From Gemmatimonadota bacterium (GTDB taxonomy: Bacteria > Gemmatimonadota > Gemmatimonadetes > Gemmatimonadales > Gemmatimonadaceae), in NCBI GenBank assembly GCA_016712265.1, contig JADJRJ010000028.1, positions 1,240,001-1,304,000 of the forward strand: a stretch of 64,000 bases of DNA. The letters are read 5' to 3'. The notes below the pieces were generated by a model that saw nothing but the letters and a program-made list of their open reading frames with translations, was not told where the DNA came from and ran no database searches. Shown here piece after piece: positions 51,853 to 59,946 of the stretch. Every line of letters begins with the position of its first letter. The first letter of the stretch is position 1. A program made the position numbers and the translations under genes.

Positions 51853-52827
51853 CTATGCGGCCAGCACTTCACGCTCCAATCTGGCGTAGCTCGCTTCCAT
51901 GCCGGTCGTCATCCCCGTCCCAAGGATCATGTCCCGCAGCTCCTTGCTCGGGTACGTGATGAGCAGGCTCATGAGCGTGCCGCCTTGGACCGGAACGAGC
52001 GACAGTTCATTGTGTGTGGAGGGGCCCTCCATCCCGATCATCTGCTCGGTGGTCACGGCCCGGTGGGGTGGTGCGGACTCCAGGAGCTCGCCCTCGAACC
52101 CGAAACGCTGGGAACCGTCGTTGGCTGCCCATTCGTAGCGATACCGGTCGCCGACGTTCGTCGCCACCTCACAGACTGGCATCGACCAGCCCTCGGGGCC
52201 GAGCATCCACCGTTTCATCAGGGCCGGGTCGTGGTGCGCGCGCCAGACCTGCTCGACGCTGCCCCCAAGCACGCGGCTCACGCGGACCTGCGTGTCGTTG
52301 AGGAGCTGCGCCTCTGTCGCCAGGCCCGCCGCGAAGGTCTTGAGATCCGCCAGGACCGCGTCGATCTGCCCCATCGCCGACTGCATCCCCTCCATCATGC
52401 CCATCTGCACGAGTTGCTCCATGGCCTCGACGCTCGGGAACCGTGTCACGCTGATGAATCTCGATCCCTGCGCCGTGGGCTCGAACGTGAAGGTCATCTT
52501 CATGGTCGGCATCGCCGCGTTGGGCTGACCCGCGTCGTCCGAGAAACCATCTTCGACCTCGATCACCCGGTGGGGCTCGATCGCAAGGAAGCGAAACCAA
52601 CCCCCCGCACGCGTCCCGTCGGGGCCGGTCATGTAGTAGTGCGAGTGGCCACCCACGGCCATGTCGTGGCGCGTGAAGGTGGCGGGCCACTGCTCCGGAC
52701 CCCAGAAGCGCTCGAGCTGGCGCGGGTCCGCATACGCGTCCCACAGCCGCTCCACCGGCACGGGGTACTCGGCGGTAACGGTGAGGGTCAGGGTCGCGGG
52801 ATCAGAGGAAACGCTAGTGATCGGCAT
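51853..52827 (-). CDS. Tandem SRPBCC/AHSA1 domain protein
   Basis: 324 residues built of two AHSA1-like START folds in tandem: domain 1 (about 13-160, YPVPVERLWDAYADPRQLERFWGP) and domain 2 (about 178-322, VRVSRVLGGSVEQVWRAHHDPALMKRWMLGPEGW). Each has the W-x-A..D-P..L..W pattern at the helix/strand junction. Such proteins usually pair with ArsR regulators and bind a small hydrophobic ligand; function is unproven. It starts two bases after the ArsR gene, clearly co-transcribed, and is closed by a strong terminator. Confidence 0.87.
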   Translation of the reverse strand: MPITSVSSDPATLTLTVTAEYPVPVERLWDAYADPRQLERFWGPEQWPATFTRHDMAVGGHSHYYMTGPDGTRAGGWFRFLAIEPHRVIEVEDGFSDDAGQPNAAMPTMKMTFTFEPTAQGSRFISVTRFPSVEAMEQLVQMGMMEGMQSAMGQIDAVLADLKTFAAGLATEAQLLNDTQVRVSRVLGGSVEQVWRAHHDPALMKRWMLGPEGWSMPVCEVATNVGDRYRYEWAANDGSQRFGFEGELLESAPPHRAVTTEQMIGMEGPSTHNELSLVPVQGGTLMSLLITYPSKELRDMILGTGMTTGMEASYARLEREVLAA

Positions 52828-52829
52828 GG

Positions 52830-53183
52830 TTAGTCTGTGCGGCGAGGGGGTTCAGCGAGGATGGCGTCGAGCTGGCTGAAGCGGGCGCTCCAGAGCTGTT
52901 CGAGGGTAGAGAGGAGGGCGCGGGCGCGGGCGAGTCGCTCGGGATTCCCGCGCACGATGCGCTCGCGACCCTGAGGATGCTTGGTCACCAGCCCGGCCTC
53001 CTCCAACACGGAGACGTGTTTCTGCACGGCCGCGAAGGACATGTCGTACCGCGACGCGAGCGACGTGACCGTCGCATGTTCGCCGCCCATGAGTCGCGCG
53101 ATGATATCGCGCCTGGTCGTGTCGGCGAGTGCATGGAAGAGCTGATCGAGCGCGGCGTTGGAGAGAGAGGGATGTACAACCAT
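52830..53183 (-). CDS. ArsR-family winged-helix repressor
   Basis: 117 residues. HTH: LFHALADTTRRDIIARLMGG then VTSLASRYDMSFAAVQKHVSVLEEAGLV, and wing KHPQGRERIVR. No Cys metal site, so it is of the SdpR/AHSA1-linked type rather than a metal sensor. Probably autorepresses the operon by binding the palindrome at 53175-53192, which covers its own start codon. The promoter lies so close that the mRNA is probably leaderless. Confidence 0.9.
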   Translation of the reverse strand: MVVHPSLSNAALDQLFHALADTTRRDIIARLMGGEHATVTSLASRYDMSFAAVQKHVSVLEEAGLVTKHPQGRERIVRGNPERLARARALLSTLEQLWSARFSQLDAILAEPPRRTD

Positions 53184-53192
53184 GTGGTTGTA
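53175..53192. promoter_or_regulatory. Palindromic operator over the ArsR start codon
   Basis: TACAACCA-TG-TGGTTGTA, a perfect 8+2+8 inverted repeat covering the -10 edge, the predicted transcription start and the ATG at 53183. Likely the ArsR binding site for autoregulation. Confidence 0.65.
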
Positions 53193-53220
53193 TATATGAC
53201 CCTGGGCTCACCGCTGTCAA
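53191..53220 (-). promoter_or_regulatory. Promoter of the ArsR/AHSA1 operon
   Basis: Minus-strand TTGACA (53220-53215), 18-nt spacer, TATATA (53196-53191). The -10 ends seven bases from the ATG, which leaves no room for a leader. Confidence 0.75.
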
Positions 53221-53308
53221 GGACGGGTCATTTGCGAGGCCAAGGAGCGCCGGCCGGATCGGGCGCACTGCTCTGGCGAGGGGTCCTCGGGCGGCGGCGA
53301 GCGCCGGG

Positions 53309-54241
53309 TCAGCTCAGGACGTCGGCCGTGTTGAGTTGACGACCCTGGGCCAGGTCGAGGGCGGCCATACGTCGCTTGCCCGCGGGCTGGAGATAGCCGA
53401 TACGGACGCCGCCGGAGGCACAGGCGACCACGGCCCCATGTTCTTCCACGGCGAGCACCGTGCCCGGTTCGGCTGCGGCGTCGGGCACGAGGGTCACGCC
53501 GCTGATGCGGGTATCGATGCCGCGCAGCGTGGTCCACGCCCCCGGACGCGGGTCATAAGCGCGAATCGCGCGGGCGACCTCCACCGCTGGCGCCGTCCAC
53601 CGGATGCGGGCGGAGTCCCGATCGAGCTTGGGAGCGTAGGTGACGAGGGACTCGTCCTGTGGGGTCTCGGTGAGGGCAGCGCCTAACGATGCCAGTGTCA
53701 GTGCCTCGATGAGGGCCATGGCCCCGAGTTCGGAGAGCCGCTCGGTGAGTTCGCCACCGGTTTCGTCGGGAAGCACAGGGGTCGGCGCCTGCAACAGGAT
53801 GGCCCCGGCATCCAGCTTGGGCACCATCCGCATGATCGTGACGCCCGACTCGCTGTCCCCGGCGAGGATCGCGGCCTGGATGGGCGCGGCGCCACGCCAG
53901 CGCGGTAGCAGGGATGCATGGATGTTCCACGTCCCCATCGTTGGCAGCTCAATGATCGCGCGCGACAGGATATGGCCATAGGCGACCACCACCGAGAGGT
54001 CCGGCGCCAGCAATCGCACCGCCTCAAGGAACTCCGGGTCACGCGGTTGCGCGGGCTGCATGACCGGGATCCCCTCTTCCTCGGCGATCGCCTTGACCGG
54101 GGAAGGCACCAGGGTGCTGCGACTCCTTCCCTGGGGCCGATCGGGCTGTGTGACCACGCCGATGACGTCGTGCCCCTCGCCCAGCAGCGCGCGGAGCGGC
54201 GGGGTGGCAAACTCGGGAGTGCCCCAGAACAGGATGCGCAC
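53309..54241 (-). CDS. fmt: Methionyl-tRNA formyltransferase
   Basis: 310 residues. Formylates initiator Met-tRNA. Motifs: ILFWGTPEFATPPLRALL, the folate/catalytic segment NIHASLLPRWRGAAPIQAAIL and the C-terminal tRNA-binding OB domain. The Asn-His-Asp triad positions appear intact. GTG start, 12 bases after the def stop in the yajC-def-fmt operon. Confidence 0.95.
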   Translation of the reverse strand: MRILFWGTPEFATPPLRALLGEGHDVIGVVTQPDRPQGRSRSTLVPSPVKAIAEEEGIPVMQPAQPRDPEFLEAVRLLAPDLSVVVAYGHILSRAIIELPTMGTWNIHASLLPRWRGAAPIQAAILAGDSESGVTIMRMVPKLDAGAILLQAPTPVLPDETGGELTERLSELGAMALIEALTLASLGAALTETPQDESLVTYAPKLDRDSARIRWTAPAVEVARAIRAYDPRPGAWTTLRGIDTRISGVTLVPDAAAEPGTVLAVEEHGAVVACASGGVRIGYLQPAGKRRMAALDLAQGRQLNTADVLS

Positions 54242-54253
54242 GGGTGGCCGTCG

Positions 54254-54817
54254 CTACATGCCGGCTTCAGGGTGCTCCGGATCGACCTGCTCCGGCACGC
54301 CGGACTTGAGGTGTCGGATGTTCCCCGTGTATTGCTTGCGCAGCTCGTCCCACTCGGCGAGGGCGGCCCGACGCTTGAGGTAGCTGAGGTAGTCGATGAA
54401 GAGCTTGCCGTGAAGATGGTCGATCTCGTGCTGGAAGCATCGCGCGAGGAGGTCGGTTGCCTCGACCTCAAAGGGGGTGCCATGGACGTCCTGCGCCTGC
54501 ACGATCACGCGCGTCGCGCGCTCGACGGTGCCATACACATCGGGGAAGGAGAGGCAGGCTTCCTCCGCGCGCGCCTTGCCCTCGGCGAGCACGATCTCCG
54601 GGTTGATGATCGCGTACTTCGCGCCTTCCACATCCACGACGGCCAGGCGTTCACGGCGCCCCACCTGGGGTGCCGCGAGCCCGATCCCGCTGGCGGCATA
54701 CATCGTCTCGAACATGTCCTCGACGAGGGCGCGCAGGTCGTCGGTGAACTCCGTCACCGGGACCGTTTCCTCGCGCAGGATGGGATCGCCGAGGAGATGG
54801 ATCGGCAGCAGGCTCAT
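54254..54817 (-). CDS. def: Peptide deformylase
   Basis: 187 residues. Removes the N-formyl group from nascent proteins. Motif 1 GIGLAAPQVG (44-53), motif 2 E86-A-C88-L-S, motif 3 Q-H130-E-I-D-H134; C88 and the two His bind the metal. Motif 2 reads EACLS where EGCLS is usual, a Gly to Ala change next to the metal ligand. Start overlaps the yajC stop (ATGA); followed by fmt, the normal partner. Confidence 0.94.
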   Translation of the reverse strand: MSLLPIHLLGDPILREETVPVTEFTDDLRALVEDMFETMYAASGIGLAAPQVGRRERLAVVDVEGAKYAIINPEIVLAEGKARAEEACLSFPDVYGTVERATRVIVQAQDVHGTPFEVEATDLLARCFQHEIDHLHGKLFIDYLSYLKRRAALAEWDELRKQYTGNIRHLKSGVPEQVDPEHPEAGM

Positions 54818-55182
54818 GCGGCGGGATTGCTGGTGCCGGCATCACCGAGGACGCGAGCGATCCTTCCGCGTTCCACGATGAGGCGGGACTCTCCGGAGCG
54901 AATGGTGATGTGGTCTTCCATGGTCCTCTGCGGCCCCGCGTCGGAGCTGGACTCCTTCATGTGGACGATTTCGCCGACGACGCCACCGGCGGTGACCACC
55001 TGGTCGCCGCGCTTGAGCGTCTTGAGGCGTTCCTCATGCTTCTTCCTTTCCTTTTGTTGCGGACGGATCATGAGGAAGTAGACGATGGCCGGGATGGCCA
55101 TGAACATCACGAGTTGCCCGACAGGGCTGGGGCCAGCGACTCCCGCCTGGAGCAACAGGGGGATCGGAAGGGCGACGGTCAT
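54814..55182 (-). CDS. yajC: Preprotein translocase subunit YajC
   Basis: 122 residues. One N-terminal transmembrane helix (VGQLVMFMAIPAIVYFLMI) followed by RPQQKERKKHEERLKTLKRGDQVVTAGGVVG, the YajC signature. It associates with SecDF. secD/secF, which often follow yajC, are not here; def and fmt follow instead. A TACTCT box seven bases before the ATG suggests a leaderless mRNA. Confidence 0.93.
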   Translation of the reverse strand: MTVALPIPLLLQAGVAGPSPVGQLVMFMAIPAIVYFLMIRPQQKERKKHEERLKTLKRGDQVVTAGGVVGEIVHMKESSSDAGPQRTMEDHITIRSGESRLIVERGRIARVLGDAGTSNPAA

Positions 55183-55465
55183 GGCGAACAGAGTAAGGGA
55201 GGAGACACAGGCGCCGGGTCAGCGAGCGGGTCGCAGCCCGGCGGTTCAAGGGACCCGGTGGCGAGCGGGAAACAGGCCACATCCATACGGATCGTGCGGA
55301 AATGTACGTGAGGGAGGGGGGGCGGGCGAAGGCCGCGGACGGGTGGAGGAGCGTCGTCGAGGGAGGGCCCAGGGCAGCTGCGGGTGGGCGCCGATGGCCC
55401 GATGCGCCTGAATCCGCCTGACAGGGCGCACCGGCGCCGATGGCCGTGCCCGGGAAACGCGCTGC
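55183..55465. other. 283-bp intergenic region upstream of yajC
   Basis: Holds the yajC promoter box at its left end and the stop-codon copy of CGTTAGGC (55464-55471) at its right edge. Otherwise I see only GC-rich sequence with purine-rich tracts, no gene or stable RNA. Confidence 0.4.
55190..55195 (-). promoter_or_regulatory. TACTCT box, leaderless promoter of yajC-def-fmt
   Basis: Minus-strand TACTCT ends 7 nt before the ATG at 55182; no Shine-Dalgarno. Confidence 0.4.
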
Positions 55466-55876
55466 CTAACGAATTCGCACGTTGACGGAGTCACCCCGGC
55501 AGGAGAACGCCATGCGGACCGGGAGGGTGCGCGGTCCCGGTCGCGTCGAGTCTGCGGGAAGGGTCAGCTGGGCGGCAATCGTCCCGAAGACTTCGTCCAC
55601 CAGCTGGTCGCCGCTGCCCGCCAGCAATTCTGCACGGGTGGCCTGCCCGGTCGCGGTGACGGCGACGGCGAAGTGCACCACGCCCGTGTCGGGGAGGGCA
55701 GCCTTCCGGAAGGCCGGGCATTGCAGGTGCAGGTACTGCGCCAACACCGGTTCGGCCTGGCCTGGGAGATAAACCGGGTTCTGTGGCGACGGCAGAAATA
55801 TCCGCGTGGTCGTCGCGACGCAGGCGAGGGCTGTCACGAGTCCAGCGGTCCTACAGAATGACCATCGCATCGCCAT
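55466..55876 (-). CDS. Small exported TonB-C-like protein
   Basis: 136 residues. An N-terminal hydrophobic stretch (RTAGLVTALACVATTTRIFL) suggests a signal or anchor. The rest (about 45-136) has the beta-alpha-beta look of a TonB C-terminal domain: P-D-T-G-V-V-H-F-A-V-A-V-T-A-T-G-Q, then LLAGSGDQLVDEVFGTIAAQLTLP, with three Cys. Similarity is weak and the role unknown. It overlaps the queA end by 26 bases and has no clear Shine-Dalgarno, so translation probably couples to queA; ATG at 55870 is an alternative start. Confidence 0.6.
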   Translation of the reverse strand: MAMRWSFCRTAGLVTALACVATTTRIFLPSPQNPVYLPGQAEPVLAQYLHLQCPAFRKAALPDTGVVHFAVAVTATGQATRAELLAGSGDQLVDEVFGTIAAQLTLPADSTRPGPRTLPVRMAFSCRGDSVNVRIR

Positions 55877-56903
55877 ACGAGTAGAAGCGGTAACGCGCAC
55901 GAATCGCCTCATGGTAGGCCTCCATGGTGAGGTCGTACCCGGCGAACGCAGCCACCAGCATGATGAGGGTGGACTTCGGCAAATGGAAGTTGGTGATGAG
56001 TCGATCCACCACCTGCCAACGGTATCCTTCGCGGATGAAGACCCGCGTGTCCGCCGCACCGGCTCGCACCCCGCCGGTACCGTCGGCCATGGTCTCCAGG
56101 GTGCGGACGGAGGTTGTTCCCACGGCCCAGACGTGGCCCCCCGACGCACGGGTGGCCGTGATCGCCGCCGCGGTGTCCGGACTCACCGCGCACCATTCCT
56201 CGTGCATCAGGTGATCCGCCGGGTCCTCCACGTCGATGGGCTTGAAGGTCCCGGGCCCAACGTGGAGCACCACCTCCAGGTGCCGCGCGCCGCGGTCACG
56301 GATGTTGCGGAGGAGCTCGGGGGTGAAGTGCAGGCCCGCCGTGGGGGCGGCGACCGATCCCGGTTCTCGTGCGTAGACCGTTTGGTATCGCTCCGCGTCA
56401 GCCCGGTGGGCTGCACGCTCGATGTAGGGAGGGAGCGGGACATGTCCATACCGGTCGATCGCGTCGGCGGTTGGGCCCTCCGTGCTCCGGAGCCTGACGA
56501 CCCGCGTCCCGCGGTCGGTGATGGACTCGATCGTCAGGTCGAATCCCGCAGCCACACGGACCACCCGTCCTGGTCGCAGCTTGTTGCCAGGGTTGACCAT
56601 GGCTTCCCAGCGGTCCGCGCCAAGGTCACGCACGAGCAGCACCTCGGCGGGGGCTCCGGAGGGGCGGGTGCCGAGCAGCCGGGCCCGCAGGACCCGACTG
56701 GTATTGACGACGAGCGCGTCGCCCGGCGGGACCAACTCAACGATCTCGCGAAAATGGCGGTGCTCGATGGTGCGTGACGCGCGGCGCACCACGAGCAGCC
56801 GGCTGTCGTCGCGTCGCGTGGCCGGTTCGGTCGCGATGAGCTCCGGCGGCAACTGGAAGTCGTAGGCGGAGGTGCGGCGCTCCGCCCCGCCGGGTGGCTC
56901 CAC
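55851..56903 (-). CDS. queA: S-adenosylmethionine:tRNA ribosyltransferase-isomerase
   Basis: 350 residues. Adds the epoxycyclopentane moiety during queuosine synthesis in tRNA. Conserved blocks: AYDFQLPPELIA at the N-terminus, VVNTSRVLRARL, APTAGLHFTPELL, VGPGTFKP, EEWCAVSP, AVGTTSVRTLE and TNFHLPKSTL. GTG start overlaps the ruvB stop by one base (TAGTG). The ruvB-queA order is widespread in bacteria. Confidence 0.94.
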   Translation of the reverse strand: MEPPGGAERRTSAYDFQLPPELIATEPATRRDDSRLLVVRRASRTIEHRHFREIVELVPPGDALVVNTSRVLRARLLGTRPSGAPAEVLLVRDLGADRWEAMVNPGNKLRPGRVVRVAAGFDLTIESITDRGTRVVRLRSTEGPTADAIDRYGHVPLPPYIERAAHRADAERYQTVYAREPGSVAAPTAGLHFTPELLRNIRDRGARHLEVVLHVGPGTFKPIDVEDPADHLMHEEWCAVSPDTAAAITATRASGGHVWAVGTTSVRTLETMADGTGGVRAGAADTRVFIREGYRWQVVDRLITNFHLPKSTLIMLVAAFAGYDLTMEAYHEAIRARYRFYSYGDAMVIL

Positions 56904-57928
56904 TACAGGAGGCGTCCCTGTTCCCCGCTCTCGCGGGGCGGCGTGTAGCCGAAGTGTCGGTAGGCGGTGGATGTCGCGACGCGCCCGCGCGGTGTGCGCT
57001 GAAGAAACCCGTTCTGGACCAGGTACGGTTCGTACACCTCCTCGATGGTCCCAGGGTCCTCGGCGACGGCGGCGGCGATGGCACTTACCCCCACCGGGCC
57101 ACCGTCGAACTTCTCGATGATGGCGCGCAGGATTCGGGCGTCCATGTCGTCGAGTCCGAACTCGTCGACGTCGAGCAGCTGCAGCGCTTCGTTGGCCACG
57201 GCGAGGGAGATGCGCCCGTCCGCGCGAACCTGGGCGTAGTCGCGCACCCGGCGCAGGAGACGGTTCGCGATGCGCGGCGTTCCCCGTGAGCGTCGCGCGA
57301 TCTCGTGGGTGCCTGCGGCATCGATCTCGACCTTCAGCACGCCGGCGGTCCGCGCGACGATCAGCTCCAGGTCCTCCACCGGGTAGTAATTCAGCCGCTG
57401 GACGATGCCGAACCGGGCGCGCATGGGCGGCGTCAACATTCCCTGGCGCGTCGTGGCCCCCACCAGCGTGAAGCGCTCGATGGGCATGGTGATCGTTTGC
57501 GCCTTGGGTCCCTCGGAGAGACGGATATCGATTTTGTAGTCCTCCATCGCCGGGTAGAGGAACTCCTCGATGACGGCGCGGAGCCGGTGTATTTCGTCGA
57601 TGAAAAGGATGTCCCGGTCCCGCATGTTCGTCAGCATGCTGACCAGGTCCGCGGGCTTCTCCAGCGCGGGCCCCGACGTCGTGCGGATGTTCACCCCGAG
57701 TTCGCGCGCCATGAGCTCGGCGAGGGTCGTCTTTCCCAGGCCGGGCGGACCGAAGAACAGGATGTGATCCATCGCCTCGCGCCGCGCACGAGCCGCCTCC
57801 AGATAGATCTGCAGGCTCTCGCACACCTTCGATTGGCCGATGAATTCAGCGAGGCGCTGCGGCCGCAGGGACAGCTCGACCGGCCCCTCTTCCGGGAGCT
57901 CGGATGGTGTGGTGATCTCGTGGGCCAT
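56903..57928 (-). CDS. ruvB: Holliday junction DNA helicase RuvB
   Basis: 341 residues. Walker A FFGPPGLGKTTLAE, Walker B LFIDEIHRL, sensor 1 GATTRQGMLTPPMRARFGI, and C-terminal winged helix GVSAIAAAVAEDPGTIEEVYEPYL. Motor of the RuvAB branch-migration complex; ruvA and ruvC lie 3.2-4.3 kb upstream at 61171-62285. Start at MAHEITTP; frame is open further up but not conserved. A TATATT box lies nine bases upstream. Confidence 0.95.
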   Translation of the reverse strand: MAHEITTPSELPEEGPVELSLRPQRLAEFIGQSKVCESLQIYLEAARARREAMDHILFFGPPGLGKTTLAELMARELGVNIRTTSGPALEKPADLVSMLTNMRDRDILFIDEIHRLRAVIEEFLYPAMEDYKIDIRLSEGPKAQTITMPIERFTLVGATTRQGMLTPPMRARFGIVQRLNYYPVEDLELIVARTAGVLKVEIDAAGTHEIARRSRGTPRIANRLLRRVRDYAQVRADGRISLAVANEALQLLDVDEFGLDDMDARILRAIIEKFDGGPVGVSAIAAAVAEDPGTIEEVYEPYLVQNGFLQRTPRGRVATSTAYRHFGYTPPRESGEQGRLL

Positions 57929-57937
57929 GAGCGCCTG

Positions 57938-57943
57938 AATATA
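57938..57943 (-). promoter_or_regulatory. TATATT -10 box of ruvB-queA
   Basis: Minus-strand TATATT, five of six matches to TATAAT, ends 9 nt before the ruvB ATG, leaving at most a few leader bases. Confidence 0.45.
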
Positions 57944-58041
57944 CCCCGAAGGAAGGCCGAATCCAGCGAACGTGACGTTCGATATGTCGAGGCGTCCTCG
58001 ACCGTATGGCAATGGCGCGGTCACCGGGAACTCAGGGGAAG

Positions 58042-59946
58042 ATGCGAGGGGTCAATCTGCCCGGATTTCTGGCGGCGGCCGGACTGCTCCTCGGCGTCCT
58101 CTCGCGTTTCGCCGTCCAACCGAAGGGAGACGTTCTCCTATGGGTCGGGATGGGAGGCGCGGCCGTTGGCCTGGTGTGGCTGGTTCGCAGTCTGCGCGCT
58201 TTTCGGGAACGTCTTGCGGCCATGGCCGCTTCTGAGGCGCGTTTCCGGTCGCTCGTTCAGCAGGGGGGGGACGTCACCCTGATTGCGACGGCCGAGGGGC
58301 TTGTGACCTATGCGAGTCCGTCTGTCGTGGGGCTCGCGGGCCGCAGCACGCGGGACGTGGAAGGCCAACCCCTTGCCTCCCTGGTCCATCCGGATGACGC
58401 GACGGCCCTTGGCCGGTTCCTCAAGTCGGCGGCCGAAGGGATGCCGGTCACCGCGGAATGGCGGCTCAAGCGTGGCGACGAGTGGGTCTGGACCGAGACT
58501 GATGCGGTGGACCTGCGCAGCGAACCCGCGATCAACGGCCTGGTGATCACGCTGCGGGATATCTCCGAACGCCGATCACTCGAGGCGCGCCTCACGCACC
58601 AAGCGTACCACGATTCCCTGACGCGCCTGGCGAACCGGTCGTTGTTCCTCAATCGCGTGGCCCATGCCATCGCACGGTATCCGCGCGACCTGAAACCGGC
58701 CGCCGTGCTGTTCCTGGACCTGGACGGCTTCAAGAAGGTGAATGACTCGTTAGGTCATGCCGCTGGTGACGAGCTGCTCGTCGCCTGCGCTGCGCGGCTC
58801 TCGGCGTGCATTCGCCCGGGGGATACCATCGCACGGTTGGGCGGGGATGAGTTCGCCGTGTTGCTCGAGGGGATTGCCGGCATCGGGGATGCCGAGATCA
58901 TTGCCGGTCGCATCGCGCAGGCGGTGGCCGGATCGTTCACGATCCAGGGTCGCGAGGTGTTCGTGGGGGTGAGCGCGGGGATCGCCGAGATTGCCGGTGA
59001 CCTGACCCCTGACGAGGTCCTGCGGAACGCGGACCTCGCGATGTACTTCGCCAAGTCGCGCGCGAAGGGCGGGCATGCGGTCTACCAGCCGGCGATGCAC
59101 GCGGAACTGGTCGAATGGCTCGAGCTGGAGGCCGATTTGCGGTCGAGCATCGGGGGCGACCAGATCTCCGTGGAATACCAGCCGATCGTGCATTTGGCGG
59201 ACGGGCGGTTGTACGGCGCCGAGGCCTTGGTGCGCTGGACCCACCCGGTCCGCGGCCATATCCCCACGACGCGCTTTGTCGCGATGGCCGAAGAAACCGG
59301 GCTGATCGTTCCGGTGGGTCGCCGGGTGCTGCAGGAGGCGTGTCAGCAAGCGGCCACATGGCGCCGGACCGCCGCGCGTGCGGCTGAACTGCGCCTCTCG
59401 GTGAACCTGTCGGGCCGGCATTTCCAGGAGGCGGCGCTCGTGGCCGACGTCGGGCACGCGTTGCGCGAGAGCGCCCTTGCGCCGGGGGCGCTGACGCTCG
59501 AGATCACCGAGAGCGTGCTGATGCGGCGATCGGAGGAGACGCTCGAGACGCTGCGCGAGTTGAAGGCCCTGGGGGTCAAGCTGGCGATTGACGACTTTGG
59601 CGTCGGCTATTCGTCGTTGGGGTACCTACAGCAATTCCCGATCGACGTCCTCAAGATCGACCGCACCTTTGTGGACTCGGTCGCCGTGGCGAACCGGGAC
59701 CCGGTGTTGGCGCGTGCGATCATCGCACTGGGCCAGACGCTGGGCATCGAGACGATCGCCGAGGGGATCGAGCGCCTGGAGCAGCGGGATGGGCTGACGG
59801 CGCTGGGCTGCGAGCTTGGGCAGGGGTACTTCTTCTCGCGTGCCGTGCCGCCGGACGAGTTCGAGCGGCGCCTCCTCAAGGCCCCGGCGCCGCCACGCGT
59901 GACGCCGGGGAGCGTTCGGGTACTCAGACCAACGCCGGTAACCTGA
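58042..59946 (+). CDS. PAS-GGDEF-EAL cyclic-di-GMP protein
   Basis: 634 residues. Two transmembrane helices (about 4-20 and 32-49), a PAS domain (about 62-180), a GGDEF domain with intact GGDEF and an RxxD inhibitory site five residues before it (RPGD-TIARL-GGDEF), and an EAL domain with E-A-L-V-R-W, NLSGRHF, EITES, IDDFGVGYSSL, LKIDRTF and IAEGIE, so both synthesis and hydrolysis of c-di-GMP look possible. ATG at 58042 is preceded by AGGGG; upstream in-frame ATGs at 58006 and 58012 lack one. Its 3' end overlaps the aminotransferase by 23 bases. Confidence 0.9.
   Translation: MRGVNLPGFLAAAGLLLGVLSRFAVQPKGDVLLWVGMGGAAVGLVWLVRSLRAFRERLAAMAASEARFRSLVQQGGDVTLIATAEGLVTYASPSVVGLAGRSTRDVEGQPLASLVHPDDATALGRFLKSAAEGMPVTAEWRLKRGDEWVWTETDAVDLRSEPAINGLVITLRDISERRSLEARLTHQAYHDSLTRLANRSLFLNRVAHAIARYPRDLKPAAVLFLDLDGFKKVNDSLGHAAGDELLVACAARLSACIRPGDTIARLGGDEFAVLLEGIAGIGDAEIIAGRIAQAVAGSFTIQGREVFVGVSAGIAEIAGDLTPDEVLRNADLAMYFAKSRAKGGHAVYQPAMHAELVEWLELEADLRSSIGGDQISVEYQPIVHLADGRLYGAEALVRWTHPVRGHIPTTRFVAMAEETGLIVPVGRRVLQEACQQAATWRRTAARAAELRLSVNLSGRHFQEAALVADVGHALRESALAPGALTLEITESVLMRRSEETLETLRELKALGVKLAIDDFGVGYSSLGYLQQFPIDVLKIDRTFVDSVAVANRDPVLARAIIALGQTLGIETIAEGIERLEQRDGLTALGCELGQGYFFSRAVPPDEFERRLLKAPAPPRVTPGSVRVLRPTPVT

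Noticed and set aside
55183..55465. Possible small gene between queA-linked TonB-like gene and yajC
   Set aside because: Open frames here are short, Arg/Gly-rich, and lack a ribosome-binding site or TAnnnT box at their starts.
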